A DNA stretch of 59,519 bases from Streptomyces beigongshangae (GTDB lineage Bacteria; Actinomycetota; Actinomycetes; Streptomycetales; Streptomycetaceae): positions 468 to 59,986 of the forward strand of contig NZ_JAHKJW010000026.1 of the NCBI RefSeq assembly GCF_019710745.1, read 5' to 3'. Made by a program: the position numbers and the translations under genes. Positions 16,009-24,793 of the stretch are shown in pieces; the first letter of the stretch is position 1; every line of letters begins with the position of its first letter. A model generated the notes under the pieces. It had not been told where the DNA came from. It saw only the letters and a program-made list of their open reading frames with translations, and searched no databases.

Positions 16009-19000
16009 TCAGACCGCCGTGTACGCCTGCGTCAGCTTCGCCAGCGCCTGCGCGTACTTCCCCTTGAGCAGCAGGTGGTCCGCCTCGGCGAACGGCTTGG
16101 CCACCGCCGGGGTGATCCCCTGCCCGGCCCGCTGCTGCACCAGCAGCCGCGCCTTGCCGACGACCGCGCGCCCGGCCTCCCCGGAGCCGGTCCGCTCGGC
16201 CAGCGCCGCGGCGACGGCGAGGGCCTTCAGGGTGGCCCTGCCCCCTTGCGGCACCTCGGTCAGCGTGGTCAGGCCCCAGCCGTACGGGAACTGCGGGTCG
16301 TACGAGGCGTCGCCGACGTTGATCGGCAGCTGGGCCTCGGACCTCGGCCAGGTGACGGGGAGCTGACCGGTGAAGGCCCGCTTCCCGTAGAGCACGTCCG
16401 CGACGCCGTCGCCCTCGGTGCCCGGCAGCCAGGACGCGACGAGCGCGTCGATGTCGCCGAGCTGGTCACCGATCAGCTGCGGACGTCCCGAGACGACCAG
16501 GACCGCGCACTTCATGGCGGAGCACACCGTGTCGACCGCGGCCCGGTCGGCGGCGGACAGCTCCAGGTCGTGGCCGTTGCCGACGTCGCCGACGCCCTCC
16601 GTGTACGGCGTCTCGCCGACGACCACGACACCCACGTCGTGCCCGCCGGTCGGCGCCGTCGCGTCCTTGGAGTAGGTGAGTGCACCCCCGGCCTTCCGCA
16701 TGCCCTCCAGGATCGTCGTCCCGTCGGTGATGTCGCCGGACGCACCCTGCCAGGTGATGGTCCAGCCGCCGCTCTGGTTGCCGAGGTCGTCGGCGTTGGA
16801 TCCGGCGACGTACACCTTCTGCGACTTCTTCAGCGGCAGCACGCCGCCCGCGTTCTTCAGCAGGACCTGGGACTCGGCGGCCGCCTTGCGGGCCACGGCC
16901 CGGTGCCCGGCCGAGCCGATCTCCGACGCCCCGCTCGTGTCGGCGTACGGCTTCTCGAAGAGTCCCAGCTTGAACTTCTGGGTGAGGATGCGGGAGACGG
17001 CGTCGTCGATCCGCTTCTCGCTCACCCGGCCGGCCCGCACCTCGTCGAGGAGCGTGGTGTGGAAGTCCTTGTACGCGTACGGGACCATGATCATGTCGAG
17101 GCCCGCGTTGACCGACGTGCGGACGTCGCTCGCGTAGTCGCCGGGGAGCTGGTCGATGGCCTGCCAGTCGCTGATCACGAAGCCGTCGAAGCCCATGCGG
17201 CCCTTGAGGACCCCGTTGAGCATCTCAGCGTTGCCGTGCATCTTCACCGGGCCCTCGGAGTCACCGAGGATGTCCAGCGAGGAGTACGAGGGCATGAACG
17301 TGCCGACGCCGCGGTCCACCGCGTCCTGGTACGGGGCCAGGTGGACGGCTTCGAGCTCCTGCCGGGTGACCTTGGTGACGCCCTGGTCGATCGTGTACGA
17401 GCCGGTCGTGGACGAGCCGAACTCGGTGCCGCCGTCGCCGACGAAGTGCTTGGCGGTGGCGAGGACCTTGTCGCCGCGCTTGAGGTCCTTGCCGCTGGCG
17501 GCCCCCTGGAGGCCCTGGATGACGGTCTCCATGGACTCGACGAGCGCCGGGTCCTCGCCGAACGCCTCGTAGGTCCGGCCCCAGCGCTCGTCGCGCGCCA
17601 CGCACAGGCAGGGCGCGAAGTCCCACGGGATGCCGGTGGCGCGGACCTCGGCGGCGGTCACCCGGCCCGCGTCGTACGCGACCTTCGGATCGCGCGAGGC
17701 GCCGATGCCGATGTTGTGCGGCAGGATCGTGGCGCCGACGAGGTTGTTGTGGCCGTGCACCGCGTCCACGCCGTAGATGAGCGGGATCTGGAACCGGGTG
17801 GCCTGCGCCCGGAGCTGGAAGCCGTCGATCATCTTCGCCCAGGCTTCCGGCGTGTTCGGCGTCGGCGTGGAGCCGCCGCCGGAGAGCAGCGAACCGAGGT
17901 CGTACGCCGCGATGTCACCGGGCTTGGTGAGCGCGGCGCGCTCGGCCTGGGCCATCTGGCCGGCCTTCTCGGCCGGGGACATCCGGGAGAGCAGGTCGGC
18001 GACGCGCTTGTGCACCGGCAGCTTCGCGTCCAGGTACGGGAGCCCGTGGGCGTCGATCACGACCTGGGGGTCCTCGGTGGGCGCCTTGGCCCCGGTGACC
18101 GTCAGCCTCAGCGGGACGGTCTCGGCGTTCTCGTCCGCCCGGTCGCGCAGGGTGGGCACGGTCACGGTCCGCGAGGTGCCGGAGGCCGTGCCGGCCGGGA
18201 AGGTCAGCTCGCCCTCGACCGGGGTGTAGTCCTCGCCGGACTCACCGGTGCCGCCCGCCGTCCGGTACGCGACGGTGACCGGCTCCTCGATCGGGGCGGA
18301 GCCGGTGGTGGCGACCGTGACCTTCACGGCGGCCCGCCGGCCCTCCTTCACCGGGTACACGGCGGCGTCGGTGACGACGTTGGCGCGCAGCGCCTGGTCG
18401 GCCCTGCCGTACAGCTCCACGCCGTCCATGGCGAACCGGTCCTGGACGCCGACCGGCAGGGTGAGCGCGTACCCCCACATCCCGGTGAGGCCGAGAACCT
18501 GGTCGATGCCGCCGACGGGCTGGTAGTCCGTGCGGTAGACGAAGTCGGTGAACGGGATCTCCAGCTGCTTCCAGCCGGTGAAGTCGTCGGTGAAGGAGGT
18601 CGTCCACAGCTCGGACGCCTCGCCGTTGGCGCCGCCGTCCTTCAGCTCGAAGTTGATCTTCTTGCCGTTGTTGCGGCCGTCCCACCAGAAGCGGATGCCC
18701 TTGCTGGCCGACCAGTCGTGGGCCGGCCCGTCGAAGGCGAAGTCGTGGCTGAAGCCCCCGTAGCCGCTGATGTCGTACGTGCCGGCCAGGACCTTCTCGC
18801 CCTGCGGTGCGTCGTCGCGGGCGGCGAGCTCCAGGGTCGGCGGGTCGTCCGTGTCGCTGCCCCAGGTGAAGATCCCCTCGGCGGGCGGGTTCGCGAACGG
18901 GATCTCACCCTCGAAGGCGTCGACGGTCACGGGGGCGGGTTCGTCCGCCCCGGAGGCCGGGCCGGCCGCCGCGAACGGCAGCAGACCGGTCAGCAGGGTG

Positions 19001-19029
19001 GCGGAGACGAGCAGGGCGGTTCTTCGCAT
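16009..19029 (-). CDS. secreted GH3 beta-glycosidase with CBM11-like and Calx-beta modules
   Basis: A 1006-residue secreted enzyme. Residues 1-27 are a signal peptide (LPFAAAGPASGADE). Residues 36-230 resemble a family 11-type carbohydrate-binding module (FEGEIPFANP, GIRFWWDGRNNGKKINFEL). Residues 245-330 match a Calx-beta domain (GEDYTPVEGELTFPAGTASG). Residues 335-690 are the GH3 barrel with nucleophile Asp621 in GFVISDWQA and the KHFVGDGGTEFG segment; the alpha/beta second domain follows to about 925 (AESQVLLKNAGGVLPL). The last 70 residues are helical. It should release glucose or similar sugars from beta-glucans. It diverges from a GH30 gene and shares a regulatory motif with it. Confidence 0.93.
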   Translation of the reverse strand: MRRTALLVSATLLTGLLPFAAAGPASGADEPAPVTVDAFEGEIPFANPPAEGIFTWGSDTDDPPTLELAARDDAPQGEKVLAGTYDISGYGGFSHDFAFDGPAHDWSASKGIRFWWDGRNNGKKINFELKDGGANGEASELWTTSFTDDFTGWKQLEIPFTDFVYRTDYQPVGGIDQVLGLTGMWGYALTLPVGVQDRFAMDGVELYGRADQALRANVVTDAAVYPVKEGRRAAVKVTVATTGSAPIEEPVTVAYRTAGGTGESGEDYTPVEGELTFPAGTASGTSRTVTVPTLRDRADENAETVPLRLTVTGAKAPTEDPQVVIDAHGLPYLDAKLPVHKRVADLLSRMSPAEKAGQMAQAERAALTKPGDIAAYDLGSLLSGGGSTPTPNTPEAWAKMIDGFQLRAQATRFQIPLIYGVDAVHGHNNLVGATILPHNIGIGASRDPKVAYDAGRVTAAEVRATGIPWDFAPCLCVARDERWGRTYEAFGEDPALVESMETVIQGLQGAASGKDLKRGDKVLATAKHFVGDGGTEFGSSTTGSYTIDQGVTKVTRQELEAVHLAPYQDAVDRGVGTFMPSYSSLDILGDSEGPVKMHGNAEMLNGVLKGRMGFDGFVISDWQAIDQLPGDYASDVRTSVNAGLDMIMVPYAYKDFHTTLLDEVRAGRVSEKRIDDAVSRILTQKFKLGLFEKPYADTSGASEIGSAGHRAVARKAAAESQVLLKNAGGVLPLKKSQKVYVAGSNADDLGNQSGGWTITWQGASGDITDGTTILEGMRKAGGALTYSKDATAPTGGHDVGVVVVGETPYTEGVGDVGNGHDLELSAADRAAVDTVCSAMKCAVLVVSGRPQLIGDQLGDIDALVASWLPGTEGDGVADVLYGKRAFTGQLPVTWPRSEAQLPINVGDASYDPQFPYGWGLTTLTEVPQGGRATLKALAVAAALAERTGSGEAGRAVVGKARLLVQQRAGQGITPAVAKPFAEADHLLLKGKYAQALAKLTQAYTAV

Positions 19030-19094
19030 GGACCTTCCCTCGGTACGCGTGGAGCTGTTGCGGAGCCTTCACGGCTTGATCTCGCAGACTTAAA

Positions 19095-19116
19095 TCACGC
19101 CGTGAGTTAACTCACG
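19095..19116. promoter_or_regulatory. operator-like palindromes upstream of GH3
   Basis: CGTGAGTTAACTCACG (19101-19116) is a perfect 16-base palindrome, and TCACGCCGTGA overlaps it at 19095-19105. It covers the predicted -10 of the GH3 promoter. The same ACTCACG half-site recurs over the -10 of the divergent GH30 gene. A LacI-type sugar repressor site is likely, by inference. Confidence 0.6.
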
Positions 19117-19133
19117 CCCCGCCGGGCCGTCAA
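19105..19133 (-). promoter_or_regulatory. promoter of the GH3 gene
   Basis: On the minus strand TTGACG (19133-19128), a 17-base spacer, then TTAACT (19110-19105) inside the palindrome. Same -35 and spacing as the divergent GH30 promoter. Confidence 0.55.
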
Positions 19134-19215
19134 GACTTCACACCAAAGCCGGTACAGACCGAACCCACGGCCGGAGCAGGGCGCTTGCCCGTTCGGGAAC
19201 TGAACGCACACCCTC

Positions 19216-19250
19216 TTGACGTGGACACGGCGCCGTCATTTACTCACGCC
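19216..19250 (+). promoter_or_regulatory. promoter and half-operator of the GH30 gene
   Basis: TTGACG (19216-19221), a 17-base spacer, TTTACT (19239-19244), and ACTCACGCC overlapping the -10 (19242-19250). The GH30 start is 48 bases from the -10. Confidence 0.6.
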
Positions 19251-19291
19251 TCGCACGCCCCCATCCCCCACCTCCAGAAGGGCGGCGCACC

Positions 19292-21169
19292 ATGGGCACT
19301 CCCAGAAGGCCCCTCCGGGCGGCCCGGCTCCTCCTCGCCGGGCTGCTCACCACCGTCGGACTGAGCGCGGTCGGCGCCCCGCCCGCGCAGGCCGCGGGCG
19401 AGCAGGTCTCGGTCTGGCTCACCACGACGGACGACTCCGGCGGCCGGCACGTGGTGCGGGGTCTGCAGGCGCAGACGCCGTTCGCGTTCCAGGCCGGCAG
19501 CGGTGGCGGCGGCGAGAACATCACCGTGGACGAGAACACCCGCTACCAGACCTTCTCCGGCGGCGGCGCGTCGTTCACCGACACCGCGGCCTGGCTGATG
19601 GACGGCAGCGGCGCGCTCTCCCAGGCGACCCGCGACGCGACCATGCGCAAGCTGTTCTCCCCCACCGACGGCATCGGCCTGTCCTTCGTCCGCAACCCGA
19701 TGGGCGGCTCCGACCTGGCGCGCTTCGGCTACACGTACGACGACGTGCCGGCCGGGCAGACCGACCCCGACCTCTCCGAGTTCTCGATCGCGCACGACCT
19801 CCAGGACGTGCTGCCGCTGACCCGGCAGGCCAGGCAGCTCAACCCCGCCCTCACGCTGGTGGCCTCGCCGTGGACCGCGCCCGCGTGGATGAAGGACAGC
19901 GGGCAGCTCGACGGCGGCTGGCTGAAGGCCGAGCACTACGGGACGTACGCGGACTACTTCGTGAAGTACCTCCAGGCATGGCGCGACCAGGGCGTCCCCG
20001 TCGACTACGTCACCGCCCAGAACGAGCCGACCTGCTGCGCCGGCTACCCCTCCATGAGCTGGAACGCCTCCGGCCTCGCGTACTTCACCAGGAACGAGCT
20101 GCTGCCCGGGCTCCAGGGCGCCGGGCTGGCCACGAAGGTGCTGGCCCACGACTGGAACTGGGACACCTACGACGCGTACGCGGCCCAGACCGTCGACGAC
20201 GCGGCGGTGCGCGCGCACCCGAACTTCGGCGGGATCGCCTGGCACGGCTACGGCGGCGACGTCGCCAAGCAGAGTGCGGTGCACGACCGGTACCCGCAGC
20301 TGGACGCCTTCGGCACCGAGCACTCGGGCGGCACCTGGATCGCCCACCAGCAGCGCGAGGACATGAACAACATCATCGACTACACCCGCAACTGGGCGAA
20401 GTCGGTCACCAAGTGGTCGCTGGCCGTGGACCAGAACCGCGGCCCGCACAACGGCGGCTGCGGCACCTGCGACGGACTGGTCACCGTGCACAACGGGGAC
20501 TCCCGGCACGGACAGGTCGACTACACGATCGAGTACTACACGATGGGCCACCTGACGAAGTTCGTCCGGCCCGGCGCGCACCGCATCGCCTCCACGGCGA
20601 GCTCGTCCGTGCCGAACGTGGCGTGGCGCAACCCGGACGGCTCGAAGGCGCTGATCGCGTACAACGACGCGGCCACGGCGAGGACCGTGACGGTCAACTG
20701 GGGCGCGCAGCACGCGACCTACTCGCTGCCCGGCCGGACGTCGGCCACCTTCACCTGGTCCGGCACGCAGTCGGGCGGCGGCGACCGGGCGGGGGCCCTC
20801 GTGGGGCTCGCGGGCAAGTGCCTGGACGTGGCGGGCGGCGCGTCGGCGAACGGCACGGCGGTGCAGCTGTACGACTGCAACGGTTCCGCGGCGCAGAGCT
20901 GGACGGTCGCGGCGGACGGGTCCGTGCGGGCGCTGGGGAAGTGCCTGGACGTCACGTCGGCGTCGGTGTCCGACGGGGCGAAGGTGCAGCTGTACGACTG
21001 CAACGGGTCGGGAGCGCAGCGGTGGTCGTACAACGCGTCCACCGGTGACGTGGTGAACACCGCGGCGGACAGATGCCTGGACGTGAGCGACAACTCGTCG
21101 GCGAACGGGGCGCGGGCGCAGATCTGGTCGTGCACGGGGGCCGCCAACCAGAAGTGGCAGCTGAGGTAG
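19292..21169 (+). CDS. secreted GH30 glycosidase with ricin-type lectin module
   Basis: A 625-residue secreted enzyme. The signal peptide ends near AQAAGEQ (residue 34). The GH30 domain spans about 60-485 with acid/base Glu245 in TAQNEPTC and nucleophile Glu343 in FGTEHSGG; the typical FSGGGASFTDTAAWLM segment is near residue 88. Residues 500-625 form a ricin B beta-trefoil (CBM13) with three repeats marked by CLDV and QSW, QRW, QKW. GH30 members include glucosylceramidases, beta-1,6-glucanases and xylanases; beta-1,6-glucanase against fungal wall glucan is one option, not provable here. With the divergent GH3 enzyme it would form an endo/exo pair on one beta-glucan. Confidence 0.92.
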   Translation: MGTPRRPLRAARLLLAGLLTTVGLSAVGAPPAQAAGEQVSVWLTTTDDSGGRHVVRGLQAQTPFAFQAGSGGGGENITVDENTRYQTFSGGGASFTDTAAWLMDGSGALSQATRDATMRKLFSPTDGIGLSFVRNPMGGSDLARFGYTYDDVPAGQTDPDLSEFSIAHDLQDVLPLTRQARQLNPALTLVASPWTAPAWMKDSGQLDGGWLKAEHYGTYADYFVKYLQAWRDQGVPVDYVTAQNEPTCCAGYPSMSWNASGLAYFTRNELLPGLQGAGLATKVLAHDWNWDTYDAYAAQTVDDAAVRAHPNFGGIAWHGYGGDVAKQSAVHDRYPQLDAFGTEHSGGTWIAHQQREDMNNIIDYTRNWAKSVTKWSLAVDQNRGPHNGGCGTCDGLVTVHNGDSRHGQVDYTIEYYTMGHLTKFVRPGAHRIASTASSSVPNVAWRNPDGSKALIAYNDAATARTVTVNWGAQHATYSLPGRTSATFTWSGTQSGGGDRAGALVGLAGKCLDVAGGASANGTAVQLYDCNGSAAQSWTVAADGSVRALGKCLDVTSASVSDGAKVQLYDCNGSGAQRWSYNASTGDVVNTAADRCLDVSDNSSANGARAQIWSCTGAANQKWQLR

Positions 21170-21174
21170 GGGTT

Positions 21175-21230
21175 CCTGTCCGGGGGCCGCGGCCCCGGCC
21201 CCCGGGCAGGGGACGCGGCCCCCGGACAGG
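21175..21230. terminator. convergent terminator between GH30 and cimA
   Basis: CCTGTCCGGGGGCCGCG (21175-21191) pairs perfectly with 21214-21230. The 22-base interval repeats the same G/C blocks and can form an alternative inner hairpin. Confidence 0.8.
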
Positions 21231-21240
21231 GGTGCGCGGG

Positions 21241-22845
21241 CTACGCGGCCGGTTCGACGCCGGCCCGGAGGAGGCCGTACGTGTACGCGTCCTCCAGCGC
21301 CTGCCAGGACGCCGCGATCACGTTCTCGGCGACGCCGACCGTCGACCACTCCCCCGTACCGTCCGAGGTCGAGATGAGGACGCGCGTCGTGGACTGCGTC
21401 CCGTGCTTGCCCTCCAGGATGCGGACCTTGTAGTCGACCAGCTCCAGCCTGGCGAGCTGGGGGTAGATCTTCTCCAGGGCGACCCGCAGCGCCCGGTCCA
21501 GGGCGTTGACCGGCCCGTTCCCCTCCGCCGTGGCGACGATCCGCTCCCCCTTGGCGAAGAGCTTGACCGTGGCCTCGTTGGCGTGGCTGCCGTCGGGGCG
21601 GTCCTCGACGATGGCCCGCCACGACTCGACGTCGAAGTACCTGCGGGCCCTGCCCTCGGCCTCCTCCCGCAGGAGCAGCTCGAAGGAGGCGTCCGCGGCC
21701 TCGTACGTGTACCCGCGCAGCTCACGCTCCTTGACCCGCTCGACGACGCGGCCGATCAGCTCGCGGTCGCCGCCGAGGTCGACGCCGAGTTCCCGGCCCT
21801 TGAGCTCGATGGAGGCGCGGCCCGCCATGTCGGAGACGAGCATCCGCATGGTGTTGCCGACCTGCTCGGGGTCGATGTGCTGGTACAGGTCCGGGTCGAC
21901 CTTGATGGCGGAGGCGTGCAGGCCGGCCTTGTGGGCGAAGGCCGAGACACCGACGTACGGCTGGTGCGTGGAGGGGGTCAGGTTCACGACCTCGGCGATG
22001 GCGTGCGAGATGCGGGTCATCTCCGACAGCGCGCCCGCGGGGAGGACCTTCTTGCCGTACTTGAGCTCCAGCGCGGCGACCACCGGGAAGAGGTTGGAGT
22101 TGCCGACGCGCTCGCCGTAGCCGTTCGCCGTGCACTGGACGTGGGTCGCGCCCGCGTCGACGGCGGCGAGGGTGTTGGCGACGGCGCAGCCGGTGTCGTC
22201 CTGGGCGTGGATGCCGAGGCGGGCCCCGGTGTCGGCGAGGACGGTGGCGACGACGGCCTGGACCTGGGCGGGCAGCATGCCGCCGTTGGTGTCGCACAGG
22301 ACGACCACGTCGGCGCCCGCCCCGGCGGCGGCCCGGACGACGGCCTTCGCGTACTGCGGGTTCGCCCGGTAGCCGTCGAAGAAGTGCTCGCAGTCGACGA
22401 AGACGCGGCGGCCCTGCCCGCGGAGGTAGGAGACGGTGTCGCGGATCATCTCCAGGTTCTCGTCGAGCGTCGTGCGCAGCGCCAGCTCCACATGCCGGTC
22501 GTGGGACTTGGCGACGAGGGTGACGACGGGCGCGCCGGCCGCGACGAGTGCCTTGACCTGCGGGTCCTCGCTCGCCCTGCCGCCGGGCCTGCGGGTGGCC
22601 CCGAAGGCGACGAGCTGGGCGTGCCGGAAGTCGATCTCCTGCCGGGCACGGGCGAAGAACTCGGTGTCGCGGGGGTTGGCCCCCGGCCATCCGCCCTCGA
22701 TGAAGCCCACGCCGAAGTCGTCCAGGTACCGTGCGATGGCCAGCTTGTCCGCGACGGTGAGGTTGATGCCCTCCCGCTGCGCGCCGTCGCGCAGGGTGGT
22801 GTCGAAGACGTGGAACGAATCGTCGAGCTCGCTGGTTTCGGTCAT
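21241..22845 (-). CDS. cimA: citramalate synthase
   Basis: A 534-residue enzyme of the LeuA/citramalate synthase family, joining pyruvate and acetyl-CoA to (R)-citramalate, the entry to threonine-independent isoleucine synthesis. The DRE-TIM barrel starts with FDTTLRDGAQREGINLTVAD; the metal-binding HAQDDTGCAVANTLAAVDAG and CTANGYGERVGNSNL segments lie near residues 210-245. The C-terminal regulatory domain follows from about 390. The GAQREG and HAQDDTGC signatures separate this type from 2-isopropylmalate synthase. The ATG at 22845 has AGGAG seven bases upstream; the frame is open to 23103, but that part overlaps an attenuator hairpin. Confidence 0.92.
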   Translation of the reverse strand: MTETSELDDSFHVFDTTLRDGAQREGINLTVADKLAIARYLDDFGVGFIEGGWPGANPRDTEFFARARQEIDFRHAQLVAFGATRRPGGRASEDPQVKALVAAGAPVVTLVAKSHDRHVELALRTTLDENLEMIRDTVSYLRGQGRRVFVDCEHFFDGYRANPQYAKAVVRAAAGAGADVVVLCDTNGGMLPAQVQAVVATVLADTGARLGIHAQDDTGCAVANTLAAVDAGATHVQCTANGYGERVGNSNLFPVVAALELKYGKKVLPAGALSEMTRISHAIAEVVNLTPSTHQPYVGVSAFAHKAGLHASAIKVDPDLYQHIDPEQVGNTMRMLVSDMAGRASIELKGRELGVDLGGDRELIGRVVERVKERELRGYTYEAADASFELLLREEAEGRARRYFDVESWRAIVEDRPDGSHANEATVKLFAKGERIVATAEGNGPVNALDRALRVALEKIYPQLARLELVDYKVRILEGKHGTQSTTRVLISTSDGTGEWSTVGVAENVIAASWQALEDAYTYGLLRAGVEPAA

Positions 22846-22956
22846 GGTCAAGGCTCCTGGGGATCGGATCTCGGTCGGTACCGGAATGACCGGTTCCACC
22901 GCCCTCACATGGTCCCGCGCGCTCTCGCCTCCGGCTGAGGGTGGGCCAGAAAAGCG

Positions 22957-22981
22957 AAAAACCCCTCGCGGGTGCGAGAGG
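22957..22981 (-). promoter_or_regulatory. attenuator hairpin in the cimA leader
   Basis: On the minus strand an 8-bp stem (22981-22974 with 22969-22962, one G-T pair) with a four-base loop is followed by a run of five T, an intrinsic terminator 112 bases before the cimA start. An overlapping GCGAGAG/CTCTCGC set downstream (22919-22940) could form an antiterminator. Confidence 0.65.
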
Positions 22982-23036
22982 TCTGCGCGCGGGTCGAGGA
23001 CGACGGTGTCCACCCGTACCTGGTCGTACGTGGTGG

Positions 23037-23072
23037 TCACTGCGGACCGGCGCGCCTGCTGCCAATAATCAT
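23037..23072 (-). CDS. possible cimA leader peptide (Ile-Ile)
   Basis: An 11-codon frame reading MIIGSRRAGPQ, with two adjacent ATT isoleucine codons, which are rare in this GC-rich genome. It ends 55 bases before the attenuator hairpin. Isoleucine sensing would suit citramalate synthase. The weak point is the lack of a clear ribosome binding site. Between 23073 and 23431 I see no gene; the GC-rich sequence holds only short inverted G/C blocks. Confidence 0.35.
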   Translation of the reverse strand: MIIGSRRAGPQ

Positions 23073-23431
23073 GGCGAACGAGAGCACGGAGGCAGTCTGG
23101 CACAGACCGCCTCCGCGCTCACCGTCCGTCTCAGGATGCGAGCACTCGGTTGATCACCGGGGGCGGCGGACGGGGCCGTCGGGGAGACTCCCGCCCCGTC
23201 GTCCGGTGCGGGCCCGCCGGCGGGACGGGGGCCACCGGGGCGCGCAGGCTGCGGAGGTGGGAGCGGGCGCCGGACGCCGTCCGCCGGAGCGTCGGGGCCG
23301 TCCGCCGGGGCGCCGGAGCGCCGGTACCGCCCGCGACCGGGAGGGCCGGTCGGCCGGCCGGCCCGATCGGGCGGGCGGCCGGTCGGCGGGGCGGGCCCCG
23401 CGTCCCGTGAGGGTGCGGGGGACCCGGGCCG

Positions 23432-24520
23432 TCAGCCCAGGTTGTGCATCCAGCCGTGCCCGTCGCGCGCGACGCCCCGCTGGATGTCCAGGAGCGCCTC
23501 GCGCAGCCTCATCGTGACCTCGCCGGGGCCGCCGTCGCCCTGCCGCCACTCGCCCGACGCGCTCTTCACCGTACCGACGGGGGTGATGACGGCCGCGGTG
23601 CCGCAGGCGAAGACCTCGGTGAGGCTGCCGTTCTCCGCGTCGCGCCTCCACTGCTCGCTGGAGACGCGGGCCTCCTCGGACCCGTACCCGAGGTCACGGG
23701 CGACCGTGAGGAGCGAGTCGCGGGTGACGCCCTCCAGGATGGAGCCGCTGAGGACGGGCGTGACGATCCGGTCCCCGTACACGAAGTACAGGTTCATGCC
23801 GCCCAGTTCCTCGACCCACCTGTGCTCGACGGCGTCGAGGTAGCAGACCTGGTCGCAGCCCTTCGCCGCGGCCTCGGCCTGCGCGAGCAGGGACGCGGCG
23901 TAGTTGCCGCCGGTCTTGGCGTCGCCCATGCCGCCGGGGACGGCGCGCACCCGGTCCTCGGAGAGCCAGATCGAGACGGGCTGCACCCCGCCGGGGAAGT
24001 AGGCCCCGGCGGGGGACGCGATGACGACGAAGAGGTACTCGTTCGCGGGCCGCACGCCCAGGCCGACCTCGGTGGCGATCATGAACGGGCGCAGGTAGAG
24101 CGACTCCTCGCCGCCGTGCGCCGGCACCCATGCCTCGTCCTGCCGGATCAGCGCGTCGCACGCCTCGACGAAGGTCTCGACGGGCAGCTCCGGCATGGCC
24201 AGGCGGCGGGCGGACGCCTGGAAGCGCAGGGCGTTGCGGTCCGGGCGGAACATGGCGACGGAACCGTCGGGCTGCCGGTACGCCTTCAGGCCCTCGAAGA
24301 TCTCCTGTGCGTAGTGCAGGACGCTCGTCGCGGGGTCGAGGGAGAGCGGACCGTACGGCGTGAGCTGGCCGTCGTGCCAGCCGCGGCCCTCCGTCCACTT
24401 GATCGTCACCATGTGGTCGGTGAAATGGCGGCCGAATCCGGGACCGGCCAGGATCGTCTCGCGCTCCGCGTCGGACAGCGGGCTGGAGGAGGGCTTGAGC
24501 TCGATGGTGGGCGTCGTCAT
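23432..24520 (-). CDS. ilvE: branched-chain amino-acid aminotransferase
   Basis: A 362-residue fold-type IV PLP enzyme that interconverts branched-chain 2-oxoacids and leucine, isoleucine and valine with glutamate. Visible marks are ATSVLHYAQEIFEGLKAYR near residue 66, the YLRPFMIATE segment, the Schiff-base lysine in MGDAKTGGNYAASLLAQ near 205, the VEELGGMNLYFV segment near 240, and EVFACGTAAVITPVG near 315. The ATG at 24520 has AAGGAC eight bases upstream; the frame to 24727 is an over-extension. It sits between leuB and cimA on the same strand, each with its own terminator or leader, so the three are separate units. Confidence 0.95.
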   Translation of the reverse strand: MTTPTIELKPSSSPLSDAERETILAGPGFGRHFTDHMVTIKWTEGRGWHDGQLTPYGPLSLDPATSVLHYAQEIFEGLKAYRQPDGSVAMFRPDRNALRFQASARRLAMPELPVETFVEACDALIRQDEAWVPAHGGEESLYLRPFMIATEVGLGVRPANEYLFVVIASPAGAYFPGGVQPVSIWLSEDRVRAVPGGMGDAKTGGNYAASLLAQAEAAAKGCDQVCYLDAVEHRWVEELGGMNLYFVYGDRIVTPVLSGSILEGVTRDSLLTVARDLGYGSEEARVSSEQWRRDAENGSLTEVFACGTAAVITPVGTVKSASGEWRQGDGGPGEVTMRLREALLDIQRGVARDGHGWMHNLG

Positions 24521-24745
24521 GAGTGGTCTGTCCTTCACCGGTTGTGTGTGACGGGCCGCGCTCACGCCTCCACAGCCAGTGGCCAGTGTTAGGACGTCCG
24601 AGCATTCCCTCATTCGGCGGCTCCGCGTTCGATTATCACGCGGGACGGACCGAATGGGACACCCCCCGTGCCGGGAGGGCCACGGGGGCGAAAAGGTGTG
24701 AATGCGGCCCAGGGATGATGGTGGCACCCGGCGAGGCGTACGAAA

Positions 24746-24776
24746 AGCCGCCGGGTGCGTGTGCGACCCGGCGGCT
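24746..24776 (-). terminator. leuB terminator
   Basis: An 11-bp perfect stem (AGCCGCCGGGT and complement) with a nine-base loop, followed on the minus strand by TTTTCG, 17 bases after the leuB stop. Confidence 0.85.
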
Positions 24777-24793
24777 GGGGTGGTACCGGCGGG

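Noticed and set aside
23154..23651. 165-residue minus-strand frame downstream of ilvE
   Set aside because: Arg/Pro-rich shadow overlapping the 3' end of ilvE; no ribosome binding site or family pattern.
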